Assembly: GCA_021014325.1 (NCBI GenBank)
Contig: CM037472.1
Coordinates: 12,819,063-12,883,062 of the forward strand
Length of the DNA: 64,000 nt
Direction: 5' to 3'
Source: Plazaster borealis
Taxonomy: Eukaryota > Echinodermata > Asteroidea > Forcipulatida > Labidiasteridae
In this document: one piece after another, positions 54,158 through 64,000 of the stretch
Layout of the letters: each line of letters starts with the position of its first letter
Numbering within the stretch: position 1 is the first letter of the stretch
The notes under the pieces: generated by a model
Told to the model about the DNA's origin: nothing
The model's database searches: none
What the model saw: the letters and a program-made list of their open reading frames with translations, nothing else
Program-made: the position numbers and the translations under genes

Positions 54158-56011
54158 AAGGGACACACCAGCTTCGTTGGGCTATTTAGGCTACAAAATA
54201 CACTAAAACATGACTCTAAAGGTCTTCCAGGAATGGAGAAGAACAGTTGAGAAAAGAAACCATCAAATTTGGCCGTTTTTACGCATTTTTCAAAAAACGA
54301 AGGCAATGTGGGTTATCCGAACCACTTTTTTGGTTCGGATAACCCACGTGATCTTCGGAGTTAGTTTTACTTCCAGCCGTATAAACATTGATGACTGCAC
54401 CGAATTAAACTCTGTTTTTTAACAAGAATTCATGAATATTTGACACACAAAAATAGGTATTCAAATTATGGATACAAGTTGTAAATAATACAAAAAAGAT
54501 CAAACATAAGATTTTATTTCAGAGAGTCCGAGCAACAGAAGCGTGTATTACATTGCACAGCGTGGGGACTCGCTACACGCAACACAGGGGCAGTCGTGTA
54601 GCTGGTGAGCAGAGTATCTTGGCGGTTCTAGCGCGACAGAAACCCACTTGCCAAGAGTTAGCTGTACCTGGAAGCTCATGAACATGTGGGAGGGGTAGGG
54701 AGCCAGACCACCAACTATACGTTGTTGTTATTGCGGGTTTGCTAGTCGGTACACCTCGCTGATCAAATCCGTTGTTTCAAAATCGCAACTTTTCAATGCT
54801 CTGTGTACGTTCCTTAACCCGATTTGTACCAAATTTCTGGTTATTAAATAAGATTTATGTCAATACATAGGAATACCACTTTTATATTGATGGTGCAACT
54901 AGTTTAAACAATATTTGTGACAAACAATTCCAAAAAACGAGCCCCCCCCCCAAAAAAAAAACCCCAAAAGCCGGAGCCCCCGAAGGGACAAGTAAAAAAG
55001 AAATTAAAAGTTAAAAGGTAGACAAAAATACCTCACTCAAAATTGCTATTGCATCCCTCGACACACAAAATTCCAACAAAATCATTTCGTTTCCTCAAAA
55101 TATTATTTAATTCGATGAAAATATAATTTAGTCTCACAAAATAATATTTTTCATTTTGTGAACGCAGTGTGTTTTTCTAGGTAACAAAATAGATTATTTC
55201 TAGAAAAATAGGTTCACGTTCCCTTTAACATGCTTTCTTTCCCCCGTAATACGATTAAGTTCCACAGAAATACGCTTACGTTCCCTGAAGATACGCATTC
55301 ATTTCCTCAAAATATGATTTTGTTCACAAGAAATATACTTTGGTTAGCTCGAAAGGAGATTTCATTCCCTAAAAAAAGCTTTCATTTTTTCGAAATAAGA
55401 CTTTGAATTTGTTGTCCGAAATATACTTTAATTCACCCGAAATATGCTTTCGCTCCCTAAAAGTATGCTTTCTTTCTCTCGCAATGAGGTTTTGTTCCCC
55501 AGAATTCCTCTTTCGTTCCCTCAAGATAGCTAATTTTGTTCCCTCAAGATAGCTTTCGTTCCCCTGAAGTCCAATCACACCAATTTATCCTTTGTGAGGG
55601 GCGACTTTGAGAGGGGACGAGTTTGTATGTGAGGGGGCGACTTGTACTTGGTGACTTTGTAATTGGCGTCTTTGCTGGGGGTGAGTTGACCGGTTTCCAT
55701 GTCCGTTGTTTATACACACTTTCAGATGGATAACGTGGACTGGATCCTCATGCCTTGTCGTAGTAAAACACTTACACAAACAGAGCACCAGTCTACTTGC
55801 AACATTGCATATAGCATGTATCCCGTAAATTTGACACTTGCAACAGCTGGTAAAGCGTATACGATGACCTTTGACCGTTTTTTCTTTTGTCGGTCATTTC
55901 TTGTTAATTACGTGATATTTTTGTATTAAAAAATTATAAAAACTATCTAGAAATAATTGTCTTTGATTCTACGTGACTAAATTGCGTAAACAGGTAACCG
56001 GTGTGTCCCTT
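54158..56011. mobile_element. 1.85-kb terminal-inverted-repeat element, unit 2
   Basis: The duplicated copy of 49846-51696 with the same termini, TA flanks, hairpin (about 54305-54351, one arm end changed from CACGTG to AATGTG) and internal arrays. Its similarity to unit 1 reflects the segmental duplication and is not a separate transposition. Confidence 0.85.
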
Positions 56012-56105
56012 TAGCCATTTTAACGAGCGGTTAACCTAATAGTCGATGAGCACTGATTGTAGAAATTAATCTGGTAACTATTTCAATGAGCTGTTAACCG
56101 AATAG

Positions 56106-56381
56106 TTGATGCAGCTCTTATTTGTAGTGCTCAGTTGCTCTGTAAAAAATTTTGCCAAGATGAACGATTTTTGCGCAAGGAAAGTATTATTTCTGTTAAC
56201 ATTCCTTGTTCATCACTTTAATTTGGGTCCCATCACTGGAACTGAAACAACTCACTGTGGAATTACTTGTTCAAGTTTGGAATGGGTACAATCACCATCA
56301 CGACATTGTGAGTTGAAATGTGATGAGCGGGACAAGTCTGCACAATTTGTTCACTTAGTATATGATTCTACATCAAGTTGA
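56106..56381 (+). CDS. Second copy of the small signal-like open frame
   Basis: Same length as 51791-52066, intact. Described with that entry. Confidence 0.25.
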   Translation: MMQLLFVVLSCSVKNFAKMNDFCARKVLFLLTFLVHHFNLGPITGTETTHCGITCSSLEWVQSPSRHCELKCDERDKSAQFVHLVYDSTSS

Positions 56382-57368
56382 TCTCTCCCAAAAATCATGT
56401 AATTTCACAACAAATCCGTGGTACTTTTATTGATTTAGTAAGTGCAATTTTTGCGATCCCCATGCTTTATCAATGAACTTGAAAGAGCCCTTAAATAACA
56501 GCTTTTAAATGCGCCAAATGATTGCTTTTGGGCAACTTGTTTACTTGATTCATAAATATTTATGTATTGTAAATTTACTCATATTCCATGATAAATTGCA
56601 ATAATTCTTAATATTTGGTGTATGCCTCTGTAGTTTGTCATTCACAAGCCTTCTAATCTTTCTGGTTATATTCATGGGAATTGTGGCACGCAGTCATTAT
56701 TGCGTAATCTGATTGGCTATCGTGCAAGAGTAATTGCACCCTCTGTTGCCCAGTCATGTTTAGGAGATGAGACATTCAACTTAATATGTTGTAATAACAC
56801 AAGACTGTTTTATTGCTTTAGTTGGTAAACGGAAGTCTGTGATAATTGCGTGATGTCATACAATCATTGACTTCAACTGCCTGTTTCATAATGCATTAGG
56901 AGGCCAATTTAATACCAAGCTTCATGACCCCTGTTTCATGTTAGTTGATGTTCGGCCATGTAATCTTCAATAAAGAGAGAGCTTGTTTTTGGAGGAGTCT
57001 ATTCAAGCTAAACAAATCAAGAAACACATATAAAACCTAATTTACGGAAAGGGTTATGATTTAAATGAAACGTATTTAATATGAACAGTTCCTTGAATTA
57101 CTGCACAATCATAAGACAAAACAAACAAGATGTAATTCAAGCACATTTTTCTGGAACAATGGATGCATTTTAGATTGACATTTGACCACATTTTTCATTT
57201 GCAACAATATATGTATAAAATTATCAAATTAGCCGCTTAGATGAGAAAAACTTCAATTTCGTTTTCTGATATAAAATGTGCATTACTCTTTAATCTGTGT
57301 AGTCAATCAAACTTTCCAAACCGTTTGTGTTGAAATAATACTTAAGCAATGATTGTTATATTTTACAG

Positions 57369-57560
57369 ACATTGCAACTAGATGTGTGTTTGAACCTTCA
57401 GTAACCTGCAAGCTGACCTTACAACCAAATCACTTGGCAGCTCATGGGATATCTGTATAGCTCGCTTGGTATTAGCTGGATAGTGGTCATCATCAGTTCT
57501 ACTGGGAGCAAAACATTAACACTTCTTTGGAGAGTGAAACAGACGCAAGGCTCAAGACAG
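57369..57560 (+). ncRNA. Exon-like array block 1
   Basis: 192 nt between a TTTTACAG acceptor and a GTAAGTTT donor. Stops occur in all three frames. Shares the order 'tgcaactagatgtg ... ctgcaagctgac ... catcatcagttctactggg' with block 4 (60440-60589). The introns that follow both blocks are also related ('cctgaaactgatg', 'gagttggntgaa'). Read as a spliced non-coding exon, by inference. Confidence 0.5.
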
Positions 57561-57984
57561 GTAAGTTTAGTTCCTTTATTAAGATCTTTTTTGGATGAAG
57601 AATGGGATGATTTCATTTCATGAGAAAGTGTAGAGTAAACATAGCATCAAAGAAAAAATAAATTCACAAAAGCCTGAAACTGATGAAACTGATGATGTAG
57701 TTGAAAGCAGGACACCAAAGCACCCAGTTTAAACTGTGATTTTGATGAGTTGGTTGAATTAGTCTTTGTATACAAATTCAAATATCAAATACATACAAGT
57801 CTAGTAATAGTCTAGAACAAAAGAGAACTTATATGTGTTTTTACTGTTCTTTGTGGACCTTGTCATATTATTGCTTGATTGTTAGATTTGAAAAATCACT
57901 AGTGTGTTGCTTCTGATTATCAAGTTATAAACCACAAGAGAAACTGACTGGGTAAACTTTACAATGATTTGGGGTTGAACAAAG

Positions 57985-58070
57985 AAAACTTGACTAGAGC
58001 GGGATTTGAACAGATCACCTCCGATTTAACGTGCCGGCGCTCTACCAACTGAGCTATTTAGCCCTATGTT
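57985..58070 (-). repeat. tRNA-like SINE head
   Basis: On the minus strand, AAATAGCTCAGTTGGTAGAG, CCGGCACGTTAAATCGG and B box TTCAAATCCCG. Best preserved of the three related heads (22706, 29265), yet the stems do not all pair. Confidence 0.7.
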
Positions 58071-58217
58071 GCCGGTCTCCCTATTTGTCAATATCTTCTG
58101 AATATCTTTATATTTTTTACCTCATCTTTAAGGATTGAAGGTAATTTTAATGTACAATCAATCAGATTTTTGCTCTAAAAATAACTGCTACAAGTATTGA
58201 TTGTTATATTCCAACAG

Positions 58218-58328
58218 ACAGTCGCATTTGAATTTACAATTTCAACCTGCAGCGTAATTGACAACTCTACAGCCAGAGGGACTGAAACACTCATCTCAGG
58301 AGAGTGAAATGACTGCATGCAAGACAAG
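58218..58328 (+). ncRNA. Exon-like array block 2
   Basis: 111 nt between CCAACAG and GTAACT. The upstream 'gattgttatatt' tract matches that before block 1, and the end 'gagagtgaaa...gcaagaca' matches the end of block 1. The following intron holds a tRNA-like palindromic element. Confidence 0.5.
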
Positions 58329-58362
58329 GTAACTTTATATTTAATAGATGTTAAATTTGCAT

Positions 58363-58653
58363 CAGGAATAAAGAATATTATATTTGGTTTTACCCGTACA
58401 CCGATGTGTGTAAAGCACTGTACACTCAGTACTTTCCCGAGTCCTGTGAAAAAAATCATAGGCGTAATACTCGGGTGGGATTCGAACTCACGACCTTTGC
58501 CATTCTAGAGCAGATGTCTTACCAACTAGACCACCGAAAGTGCCCGGTAGCTACAGGCAGTTCTATGCCTGTGATTTTTTTCACAGGACTGGGTAAAGTA
58601 CTGCGTATACAGTGCTTTACACACATCGGTGTACGGGTAAAACCAAATATAAT
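58363..58653. mobile_element. tRNA-like-bearing palindromic element
   Basis: Inverted arms of about 80-90 bp ('tatttggttttacccgtaca ... cctgtgaaaaaaatca' and its inverse) surround a minus-strand tRNA-like segment with a good B box (GAGTTCGAATCCC). The sequence 'aaggtaacttta' flanks both sides at about 58326 and 58654, so the block 2 donor region appears twice, consistent with a target duplication. Confidence 0.85.
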
Positions 58654-59122
58654 AAGGTAACTTTAGTTCTTTTATAAAAGACTTTGGTCGGATCAGTTCT
58701 AATGTTTTGTTATCTAAAATTGTATTGCAATTGTAATTTGTTTGTTGTGGCTTTTTACTGGTTTTAATTGAGAGGCTTTTTGAGGTCCGATCATAAGAGG
58801 CTGGATACTTATGTAATGATTTTCAATGTAAATTTCTCCTTTCAATGGATGATGCAGTCACAAGAAATCAAACTCCAAAAACCTAGCAATTTTTCATGAA
58901 TACCTTGAAATTAAAAGTGTAATAGTTAATTGTGTCTCAAGGACTTGAGTAGATTATAGCTGGAAGTTAGATACAGCTTGTTTAAAAAATGACCAACTTA
59001 AAGGATTATTGAAGAATTAATGTTCTTTAATCTGTTCATCAGACAATATTGTTTTATAAAACAAGACTGATTCAAGAAATTATTGCTATATTTTAAAACG
59101 AACACTGCAACTTGATTTACAG

Positions 59123-59281
59123 AATGAACCTCTCCCATCCTTCAAGCTTACATTCACCCAAGGATCCATGTCTACCACTTGTCTGATGGTTGTTATTTGT
59201 GAGGCAGTGAGAGCCACATAAACATACCCAAGGAGACTAAAACTACTGGTTGGAAGGCTGATGTGTATTGACTGAGAAGAG
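59123..59281 (+). ncRNA. Exon-like array block 3
   Basis: 159 nt between TTTACAG and GTAATA. The homologous acceptor position lies about 20 bases upstream and has lost its AG; the present AG is a shifted one. One frame is open for about 32 codons before a stop. Confidence 0.45.
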
Positions 59282-60439
59282 GTAATAAATCAAGTTTCAA
59301 TGAGTACATAAATGTTATTTTACCAAAACAATCTGGATGAATGAAACATTTCTTATATAGGAGGTTTTACCCATTCCTTGAAAGAAAAAGTGCAGCAGAT
59401 CTTTCCTACCATTGTAATGCAAAGAAATTTGCTAAGCTCTTGCAATTTGCCTAATAAAACATGCCGCAGAGTTTTTCTTAAAGATCTCAATAGATCATGG
59501 TTAGAAGTTATCCTTGGTTTCATTCAGTTGTTCTGGAAGCATTAAATCATTTCAAAGAGATTTTTGATGGATAAGTCACAAGCTTTAGATTGTCTCTTTG
59601 TCTTCAAAGGTGTATTGCATCATTGGTTGTTGGACCAGTAAATCCATTTATATCCAGTGGTATTCAATAACACACCATCCAACCAGCCTGGGAATTAGTG
59701 TCATTTATATACATGCTGATTTGGATAACATTCGTCGAAATAGGCAACAGTATTTTGGGTTTTTGTCTTCACATGCTACTTTATCAACTTCCACAGTATA
59801 TGCACTGATATGAACTTTGTAATCAGTGAGCATTCAAATTTAAAGTATTTACTTTTTCCCTGGCATGACTGGTTACCAATTTAAATACAAATCTTTACAC
59901 TTTACAGGAACTATCTGACATGTTCCCTGCCTATCCCCATTTCAATCTGTGAAAGTTTTAAAGTTTTTTCCAAATCTAATAAGAACAAAAAAAATGTAGT
60001 GCGTTATTAATTTTTGAAAGAGTTGATTGGAGCCATACATTTTTAAGAAACACAATGCAGAACTAATTACTGAAAGGTTGCTTAAATGCTATTGAGAAAA
60101 AATCATTGCATTGTTACATTTGTGTTTGATACAAGATAAAACATATTTAAGATAAGATTCAGACATGTTTTTTGGGAAGCATGAGTGCATGTAAGATTAC
60201 CGGTAACAATAGTTCTCATGTGCAACTTTATACATCATCAAACTAGTCTTTAGACAAGAAGAAAAATTACATCATACCAGCCGTTAGACAAGAAGAAAAA
60301 TTGTTTCCCGATCTGCTCACTTTTCTGTCATAAGACTTTTAAAGGAATGAATGTTTGTAATCCATGCAATCGATTTAATTTCACCAACTTTTTGTGTCTA
60401 AAATAAACTTATATAAGCAAATATTTTTAAATTTTACAG

Positions 60440-60589
60440 ACCATGCAAGTTGATGTGAAGTTGAATCGTCACTCTGCAAGCTGACATCATATGTAATCTT
60501 GTACAGCTTCCTAAGTTTTAGTAGCTGGAAAGTTCTCAAGTCATCATCATTAGTTCTACGGGGAGCACAACATGAACACTTTATGGGAG
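60440..60589 (+). ncRNA. Exon-like array block 4
   Basis: 150 nt between TTTTACAG and GTAAAT. Closest relative of block 1, sharing start, middle ('ctgcaagctgaca'), end ('ggggagcacaacatgaacac') and downstream intron. Confidence 0.5.
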
Positions 60590-61119
60590 GTAAATTGAGT
60601 TTCTTGTTAAGGTCTTTATTTGAATAATGAAGAATGGAATTATCTCATATCGACTGAGAAGGTGGGTAATAAACAAAGATATATATTTACCAAGACCTGA
60701 AACTGATGTATTTGAATGGAGTAGATCAAAGCAGAGTATTGAAATGAATAGTTTCATCTGTGATTTCACTGAGTTGGCTGAAGTGGTAATTGTTATCAAA
60801 TTCAAAAAACGAAGACATTCATGTTTATAGTACAGTTTTTGCTCTTAATAAGGAACAAAAAAGTAGCTGACAAATCCAGAGATAGGCAAACATTTTCTGT
60901 TTAACCCTGGTGAAAGGGTATTAGATATTCATGTCCATGTTATGTACAGTGAAAACAAAAGAGACCTGTGCTCAGGTTTAAGATACAACAGCTCATTACT
61001 CACTTGTGTTGTTTTGAGTTTGGGTTTGATGCATACAGATTCTTAGTTCTTGTGACTTTTGTGGCAATTTAATTTTCAGGGGAAAAGAACTCATGCAAGA
61101 ATTATTTTATATTTTAAAG

Positions 61120-61271
61120 AAACTTAACTCAAAGAAAGTGTCATCCTCCAAAGAATTGCCAGCCATCATGACGGCTACAACCACATGATGACTCATGCAC
61201 CATTAATGTCTGATGGGTGATGTCTGCCATAGTGCCTTCTCTATAGTGAAAGCAACAGAACCGGATCTAAG
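61120..61271 (+). ncRNA. Exon-like array block 5
   Basis: 152 nt between a TATTTTAAAG acceptor and a GTACAT donor. More diverged; placed in the array by spacing, borders and the upstream 'ttttatatttta' tract. Confidence 0.4.
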
Positions 61272-61946
61272 GTACATTCAATTTCTAAGAGAAGACCTCT
61301 GTAGTATGCAACTTTCTGCAGTTATCATTTCACTCCACAAAATGGTCATAATAAAAGATTTCTCATAAGTTTGAAAGTTTTCACAAAAGTAAAGATATTT
61401 CCAAGAATGGAGAAAATGATACGTTGGTTAAGCAACATAGTTTCAGAATTGGTCTTTTGTCCATTAAATCAGACCACACACTGGTTTTACAGTCAATGGT
61501 GTTGGACTAAAAAGTACTGATTCTATAATCAAGCAAGAGATTAAACTAAAAATAGCAACTTACCACGCTTGTAGAATGAAATTGACTTCACCAAACTGAT
61601 ATTTGTTTTGAAACATCAAGGGTACACAAAACCCTTTTCTGTACCTTACACCTTAGAAGGTGATTTAAACATCACTCTCTACTGTCTCAGGGTGAACCTT
61701 GCTACTTTACAGGGTGCCATATACACAACATTCTGTGGTAAGCAGAGCCGTGAAATTGGACCCTGTTTTAAAGATTTCATTCTTGGTCTGGACGTGTGTG
61801 TTTTGGTTTCAATCTCAGAATGCTAGATCGTGATATTATTTGGCACTTTTACATCTCAAGTAAAATATTTGAGAATTCCATCAGTGTCTTTGGATTCAAT
61901 TTGATTCTTTACAACCATGCCTGTATCTTATCCTTTATCTTTACAG

Positions 61947-62118
61947 CTGCTGCTGGATGGAATCTTAAGCCACCATGAAAACTCAAAGGGAAGATACCAA
62001 GCATCAATGGAATCATCTTGGAAAGAAACTGCTAATGGACTTAACAATGATCAAAAGACTTACTTCTGAAGCGCCATTACTGGCTCTATCTAGGGCCCAA
62101 TTTCATAGAGTTCCTTGA
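61947..62118 (+). CDS. Last array block with strong Kozak ATG and 47-codon frame
   Basis: Begins after a TTTACAG acceptor. The sequence GCCACCATGA (ATG at 61975) is an optimal Kozak context. The frame encodes MKTQREDTKHQWNHLGKK and further lysine-rich residues, and ends at TGA 62116-62118, just inside a MITE (62091-62285). No family recognised. It could be a small protein with a long non-coding leader, a frame truncated by the MITE, or chance. Confidence 0.3.
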
Positions 62119-62285
62119 GCGTACAATTTAGCTCAGCTTAAAACATTGCTTCACCAGAAAAGATAACCAGCAAGAATGCCAAGTCATGTATACTTTCTGT
62201 GTCTGGCTTCCCAAAGTTTTTCCTGAACAGAAACTTGTTGAGCAATATTTTCTGCTTTAGCAGCTTGATTAAATTGAGCCCAGGT
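62091..62285. mobile_element. Foldback MITE with 'gggcccaatttcatagag' ends
   Basis: The left end 'gggcccaatttcatagag' is mirrored at the right by 'gattaaattgagccc'. The interior is non-coding, with 'cagcaagaatgcca'. It covers the 3' end of the 61975 frame. Confidence 0.7.
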
Positions 62286-62639
62286 CATCATCGGAATTTA
62301 AGTAAACACTAAATATGTCTTGCAATAATTTGTGCGGACAGTTTGTCATGACCTGGCCCTCACTGTTCTTGAATTTCAAATGGATTTATGATTAATAGCC
62401 AAGTTGCTTTTATTTGTTTCAAAACTAGTAATCAAAGTATCCACTTCAAGAATGATTGAAATGTATATCTGACCTATTCCAGCTTTTACTGAATTATGAA
62501 AAATATGGATGCTGTTATTTATATGAAAAGTTATGCAATTGAGCAAACTCACCCTCATGCATCCAAAATCTTCATACACGGAGGCTATTAATTGAGACTG
62601 AAAATCTGTTCTTTTATTGAAATCAAGCAGCCATTTTGT

Positions 62640-62770
62640 TAAAGGGTCTGTATACGTTTGGTATAACTCTGAAAATTAATGGCAATAAAAACTTACTTGG
62701 TAAGAAGTACAGCAGCTTTGGATGGAGTATAATGCATTTTGAGAAACTTTTCACTTCAAAGTACTGGCAG
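62640..62770. mobile_element. Half copy of MITE family B
   Basis: Starts with 'aaagggtctgtatacgtttgg' and 'ggtaagaagtacagcagc' like 23692-24073, then stops abruptly. The second terminal repeat is absent. Confidence 0.8.
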
Positions 62771-63230
62771 AAGTACTGTATCCTTACTCACTTTGATTCC
62801 AGATAAGGCAAATCGCTGATAATTTTGGAAAAAATCCACTGCACCACTAATTTAATGTTTTTGGATTAAAAAGGGATGAATGATTGAAATCTGACCTGAT
62901 AAATTAAATGACGGCAAAACTACTGCTATGCAAACTCTTTACCAAAATAAGGTACAGCCTTAAATGTTGGCAAGAGTACTGCAACACTTGCTTCTTTTGA
63001 ATCAAAATAAGGCACAGTAGTAATATTGCCAAAGCTAAGGCTACGTTGGCTCTGAATCAATGTAAAAGGCAAAAAGTCTTTATTTTATGTTGTTAAATGT
63101 TAAATGCTCTTTCTTAACAATTGCTTGACCCTTTCACATTCCTCCCTCTTTTTCCCTAATTGTTCACTCTTATCATTTAGTCAATACCCATGACAATCTT
63201 GTTTCCCTCCTTTCCAAATACTCAACTCCT

Positions 63231-63390
63231 TAGCCTGTTTATCACCTCCATTCATGCGCTTATTTACCACCTCCATCCATGCGTTTATTTACCACTTCAA
63301 TCCTTGCATTTATTTACCACTTCCCTCCTTGCGTTTATTTACCACTTCCCTCCTTCGTTTATTGAACACTTCTCTCCTTGCGTTACTTAC
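63231..63390 (+). repeat. 25-bp minisatellite
   Basis: Six to seven units of consensus tttatttaccacttccctcc plus ttgcg. Units vary at a few sites and decay toward the left end. Confidence 0.92.
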
Positions 63391-63393
63391 CAG

Positions 63394-64000
63394 TGTAGTG
63401 CCGAGTGTAGTGCCCAGGTAGTGCCGAGTGTAGTGCTGAGTGTAGTGCCGAGTGTACTGCCGAGTGTACTTCCGAGTGTACTTCCGAGTGTACTTCCGAG
63501 TGTACTGCCGAGGGTACTGCCGAGTGTAGTGCCCAGGTAGTGCCGAGTGTAGTGCCCAGGTAGTGCCGAGTGTAGTGCCCAGGTAGTGCCGAGTGTAGTG
63601 CCCAGGTAGTGCCGAGTGTAGTGCCCAGGTAGTTCCAAGTGTAGTGCCGAGTGTAGTGCCCAGGTAGTTCCAAGTGTAGTGCCGAGTGTAGTGCCGAGTG
63701 TACTGCCGAGTGTACTGCCGAGTGTACTGCCGAGTGTACTGCCAAGTGTACTTCCGAGTGTACTGCCGAGTGTACTGCCGAGTGTACTGCCGAGTGTACT
63801 GCCGAGTGTACTGCCGAGTGTACTGCCGAGTGTACTACCGAGTGTACTGCCGAGTGTACTTCCGAGTGTACTTCCGAGTGTACTTCCGAGTGTACTGCCG
63901 AGTGTACTGCCGAGTGTAGTGCCCAGGTAGTGCCGAGTGTAGTGCCGAGTGTAGTGCCCAGGTAGTGCCGAGTGTAGTGCCCAGGTAGTGCCAAGTGTAG
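63394..64000 (+). repeat. 12-bp minisatellite with 11/12-bp variants, runs off the window
   Basis: Unit gtactgccgagt with variants gtacttccgagt and gtagtgcccag (one base shorter). Long blocks of pure 12-mers (63680-63915) alternate with mixed 11/12-bp blocks. Open frames reading VLPS repeats on plus and HSAV repeats on minus are by-products of the 12-base period. They are not evidence of a protein. Confidence 0.95.

Larger units (their letters stand above)
52600..56913 (+). repeat. Tandem segmental duplication, unit 2
   Basis: Begins with 'tcttttgacaatttcgcc', as unit 1 does, directly after the shared unit end 'ggaggccaatttaat'. The same end motif recurs at 56900-56913 where similarity stops. 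It carries an 11-bp insertion (repeated 'tttacgcaac') relative to unit 1. Confidence 0.97.

Noticed and set aside
57672..57760. Box C/D snoRNA in the intron after array block 1 ('ctgatgaaactgatgatg')
   Set aside because: C-box-like words occur, but no D box (CTGA) at suitable distance and no terminal stem.
63383..63994. Long repetitive minus-strand open frame (HSAV/HSEV repeats) and plus-strand VLPS repeats
   Set aside because: A 12-base tandem repeat without stops is open by construction in several frames; no start, splice or domain evidence.
1..64000. CRISPR array, bacterial operon or prophage
   Set aside because: Split genes with GT/AG introns, SINEs and MITEs show animal DNA; the tandem repeats lack spacer diversity.

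Overview
Invertebrate animal genomic DNA: AT-rich, intron-rich and packed with decayed transposable elements. NUP133 exons, tRNA-derived SINEs and many foldback elements that share terminal motifs suggest a marine deuterostome, most likely an echinoderm. That placement is my inference from repeat style and was not searched. Nothing looks bacterial or viral.

Layout. 1-19 kb is accessory DNA: a SINE, a frameshifted IRE1/RNase L-like kinase exon (2997-3462), three phase-compatible exons of unknown identity (5283-5833), a Cys/His-rich transposon-associated gene (6562-7753), a reverse-strand retrotransposon tail (7757-8400), and a long decayed transposase-like gene on the minus strand (9269-14128) split by a hAT transposon. 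A CR1/L2-like retrotransposon tail (15690-16492) and dispersed minisatellite-like repeats follow.

19.4-43.2 kb holds the best supported gene, the 3' part of nucleoporin NUP133. It has 19 plus-strand exons whose splice phases all agree. They encode about 623 residues ending at a stop at 43219-43221, i.e. the whole alpha-helical C-terminal half. The N-terminal beta-propeller half is not visible in the window. The introns hold at least five foldback (MITE) families, SINEs, a minus-strand RTE-like retrotransposon remnant and a tandem triplication.

43.2-48 kb holds the probable NUP133 3' UTR and a CpG-type promoter with NRF1 and YY1 motifs (about 46.3 kb), followed by a first and second exon-like block. 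48.1-56.9 kb is a recent direct tandem duplication (units of about 4.5 and 4.3 kb). Each unit carries a non-LTR retrotransposon 3' end and a 1.85-kb terminal-inverted-repeat element that interrupts a minisatellite.

57.3-62.1 kb is an array of five mutually similar, stop-containing, exon-like blocks with canonical splice borders, then a last block with a strong Kozak ATG. I read it as a spliced non-coding or long-leader transcription unit that may start at the 46.3-kb promoter. 63.2-64 kb is two abutting minisatellites (25-bp then 12-bp units) running off the window edge.
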